DNA from: an uncultured Thermoguttaceae bacterium
GTDB lineage: Bacteria; Planctomycetota; Planctomycetia; Pirellulales; Thermoguttaceae
Length of the DNA stretch: 45,800 nt
Assembly: GCA_938042245.1 (NCBI GenBank)
Contig: CALIRO010000019.1
Location: 1 to 45,800 of the forward strand
Direction: 5' to 3'
Under the pieces are notes generated by a model. The model was not told where the DNA came from, did not search any database, and saw only the letters and a list, made by a program, of their open reading frames with translations. How positions within the stretch are numbered: the stretch's first letter is position 1; the number at the start of each line of letters is the position of its first letter. Below are positions 44,133-45,800 of the stretch, one piece after another. Position numbers and translations under genes: made by a program.

Positions 44133-45075
44133 CCGGCAACGGCACACATCTTGAAGCAGGGAGGTTCTATGGTGGTTCCTCTCCGGGGAAAGGAGCCCCA
44201 GAATGATGGAGTTCTTGCCTATACAAACCGGGAAAGGTTTTGTCTCCTCTCTGCGAAAGCAAGCATCCAGAAACAACAAAGAGGTAACCGCACAGGAGCC
44301 GGGACGGCCGCTTGTGCGGGAATGACATTCTTACACCGGATCGCCGGTTCGGTGGGAATGCCACGAATTCCCCCTCACCCGGCTTGGCCGAAGGCCAAGC
44401 CGGCCTCTCCCACGAAGGGGAGAGGCGAATAAGTCCCCTCTGGCCTCTGTGGGAGAGGGGACCCGGGCGTAAACCCGGCAGCGTGCGGATGGGGAAATCT
44501 TATCCCCCCGAAAGTGGGGATCCAAGGAAAGACATAGGGAGAGGATTCAGGATGGCTGGATTCCCGCTTGCGGGGGAATGACACGTTGGGCCTCGCCCCG
44601 CCAAGGGGAGAGCCGAATAGTTGCCAGCTGTCAAGGTCTTTCCGAACATGGTCTTTGTTTCCCTTGGGGAGGGATTCCAGTTATTCCCCCTAGCTAGGGG
44701 ATGGAGGTAGTCTTCCTGAGTAGAAATTGCGGGTTTTGGGGCCTTTTTGCCTGTTTCTGATCTTTTGGCAAATAATCCTTTTGGGGGGAATGACCTCCCG
44801 AAATTAGTGAGCCTTTTTAACCTCTGTGCACCTCCATTTTTGGGGGGACCCGGAAGATCGAAGCCATAGCGAAAATGCCAACCCTTTTAGAAGGGCCCTT
44901 TGGGGACCTTCTGGCGGATTTGCCAAGTTTAACTATCTTGGGTAATTTTCCGATTCGGAAAAAATCCCGTAGGTTACTTGAATTCTCTGGCCGACTTGGT
45001 ATGTTAGCGGAGTAAGACCGGTGGTGGTACGTACTCCGTTTGTCTGTGTTTCCTTTCCTGAGGAGGAGTAGATTG
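44133..45075. other. Repeat-rich intergenic region
   Basis: About 940 bp with no recognisable gene. The part 44300-44590 is a chain of short palindromes, and (T/C)GCGGGAATGAC-type sequence at about 44312 and 44565 matches the hairpin core of the family-1 repeats. The part 44600-45075 is without visible structure and should hold the promoter of the TIGR03000 gene. Confidence 0.5.
44379..44470. repeat. Cluster of intergenic hairpins
   Basis: CCGGCTTGGCC (44379-44389) and GGCCAAGCCGG (44393-44403) form a perfect 11-bp stem with a GAA loop. CCTCTCC / GGAGAGG follows. GTCCCCTCT (44433-44441) pairs perfectly with AGAGGGGAC (44454-44462), then CCGGG/CCCGG. This looks like an interspersed palindromic repeat rather than a single terminator, though it would also stop transcription or protect the 3' end of the upstream mRNA. 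Confidence 0.6.
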
Positions 45076-45800
45076 ATGAGATCGAGCAAACGGCTGATGG
45101 TTTGGGGGCTTTTGATTGGGGCGATGGTGCTTGGGTGTTTGGAGCTGCCGAAAGCACAGGCCCACTGGAGGTATTGGCGCCTGGGTGGACCGATTGTTTG
45201 GATTTCTCCATATGGAGACTGTGATGAGGGCTGGTACTTAGGGCTTCGGCCGGGGCCGATCCGTCGGCTCCTGTTCGGACGGTATCGGTGGTACTATCTC
45301 GGCCCGAGCTGTTGCTACAGACCTTGCTATGTAAGTACTTGCTCGGTCTGCTGGACCACACCATGTTCCTGCTGGGATCCTTGCTGGGGCACTACGGTGG
45401 TTAGTAGCGATGTGCCGGTGGAAGTCCAACAGCCCACTGAGCCGCAAGTGCCCATGAGTCCGAAACCGATTTCTCCCACTCCGAAACCGGGGCCGGAATT
45501 CGAAGTTCCTTCCAAAGCATTTCCTGGTCCGGAAGCCCCTTCACCTACCCCGGCTCCGCCGACTGCTCTGCCTACACCAGGCCCGGCCCAAAGCTTCCGC
45601 GAACCGACCCGTTCTGACAGTGGACTGTTGACCCTGTATGTGCCGTATGATGCTAAAGTGTTCATCAACGGCCTGCAAACCCGCACTACGGGAAGCCGAC
45701 GGGAATACGTCTCTTATGGCTTATTGCCCGGCTATCGGTACAAATACGAGGTACGGGTGGAAATCATCCGGGACGGCAAAATTCTGGAAGAGACCAAGGT
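45076..45800 (+). CDS. TIGR03000-domain exported protein, partial at the window end
   Basis: The frame is open from ATG 45076 to the right edge, 241 codons without a stop. GAGGAGGAG lies upstream. The signal region (LMVWGLLIGAMVLGCLELP) may be a lipoprotein type. Next is a Trp/Tyr/Arg- and Cys-rich part (GPSCCYRPCYVSTCSVCW, then CSCWDPCW), with many Cys spaced in pairs. A Pro-rich linker of about 60 residues precedes the planctomycete TIGR03000 domain (LLTLYVPYDAKVFINGLQT, then SYGLLPGYRYKYEVRVEI). Function is unknown. Confidence 0.85.
   Translation, partial: MRSSKRLMVWGLLIGAMVLGCLELPKAQAHWRYWRLGGPIVWISPYGDCDEGWYLGLRPGPIRRLLFGRYRWYYLGPSCCYRPCYVSTCSVCWTTPCSCWDPCWGTTVVSSDVPVEVQQPTEPQVPMSPKPISPTPKPGPEFEVPSKAFPGPEAPSPTPAPPTALPTPGPAQSFREPTRSDSGLLTLYVPYDAKVFINGLQTRTTGSRREYVSYGLLPGYRYKYEVRVEIIRDGKILEETK

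Noticed and set aside
1..45800. tRNA or rRNA genes
   Set aside because: I saw no T-loop GGTTCGAATCC-like sequence in the gaps and no conserved rRNA blocks. A covariance-model search would settle it.

Overview
The window reads as chromosomal DNA of a planctomycete (phylum Planctomycetota), probably of the Pirellula-like group. The evidence is a set of families typical of that phylum: a DUF1549/DUF1553 protein, a DUF1501 Tat-exported protein and a PPC-domain protein side by side; a DUF1598 protein; a TIGR03000 protein at the right edge; a thioredoxin-trypsin fusion; and a membrane-anchored excisionase-like HTH protein. Base composition is moderately GC-rich and even. Intergenic spaces are long (0.3-1.1 kb) and rich in short dispersed repeats. 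I saw no rRNA, tRNA, CRISPR array, prophage or transposase gene.

Layout. 0-2.8 kb: respiratory nitrite ammonification, nrfH (frameshifted as given) and nrfA. 3.7-8.6 kb: a small exported protein, the HTH/membrane protein, an OmpA-like lipoprotein, NAD kinase and an exported unknown. 8.7-12.4 kb (minus): a U32 peptidase-family protein and a DUF1598 protein. 13.1-15.1 kb: an FHA-GAF-AAA+-Fis sigma-54 activator. 15.4-17.6 kb (minus): the thioredoxin-trypsin fusion. 18.7-23.5 kb: dnaX-ybaB-recR followed by rpoN (sigma-54). 23.7-31.5 kb (minus): a three-gene planctomycete cell-surface cluster whose first gene carries a roughly 620-residue Ala/Gln/Glu coiled coil. 32.2-33.8 kb (minus): a UvrB/UvrC-motif protein and a sugar-phosphate isomerase/epimerase-like TIM barrel. 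34.8-39.3 kb: an LptF/LptG-type permease, a lone UxaA-like SAF protein and an SSS-family symporter with large insertions. 39.9-44.1 kb: two transglutaminase-like paralogues, then two TlpA-like thioredoxins. 45.1 kb to the edge: a TIGR03000 protein, cut by the window end.

Most notable. (1) Two families of non-coding, MITE-like elements of 160-195 bp with terminal inverted repeats; family 1 has six copies here, each bounded by TA. (2) A run of ten A in dnaX, placed so that slippage would give a short gamma-like product. (3) In 39.9-44.1 kb, two neighbouring tandem gene pairs in which one member keeps its catalytic residues and the other has lost them (Cys to His in the transglutaminase, CxxC to SxxS in the thioredoxin). 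The second pair is preceded by a clear TATAAT and a palindrome. (4) A single-base frameshift in nrfH, in a short C run.

Family assignments come from motifs read by eye; no database search was run.
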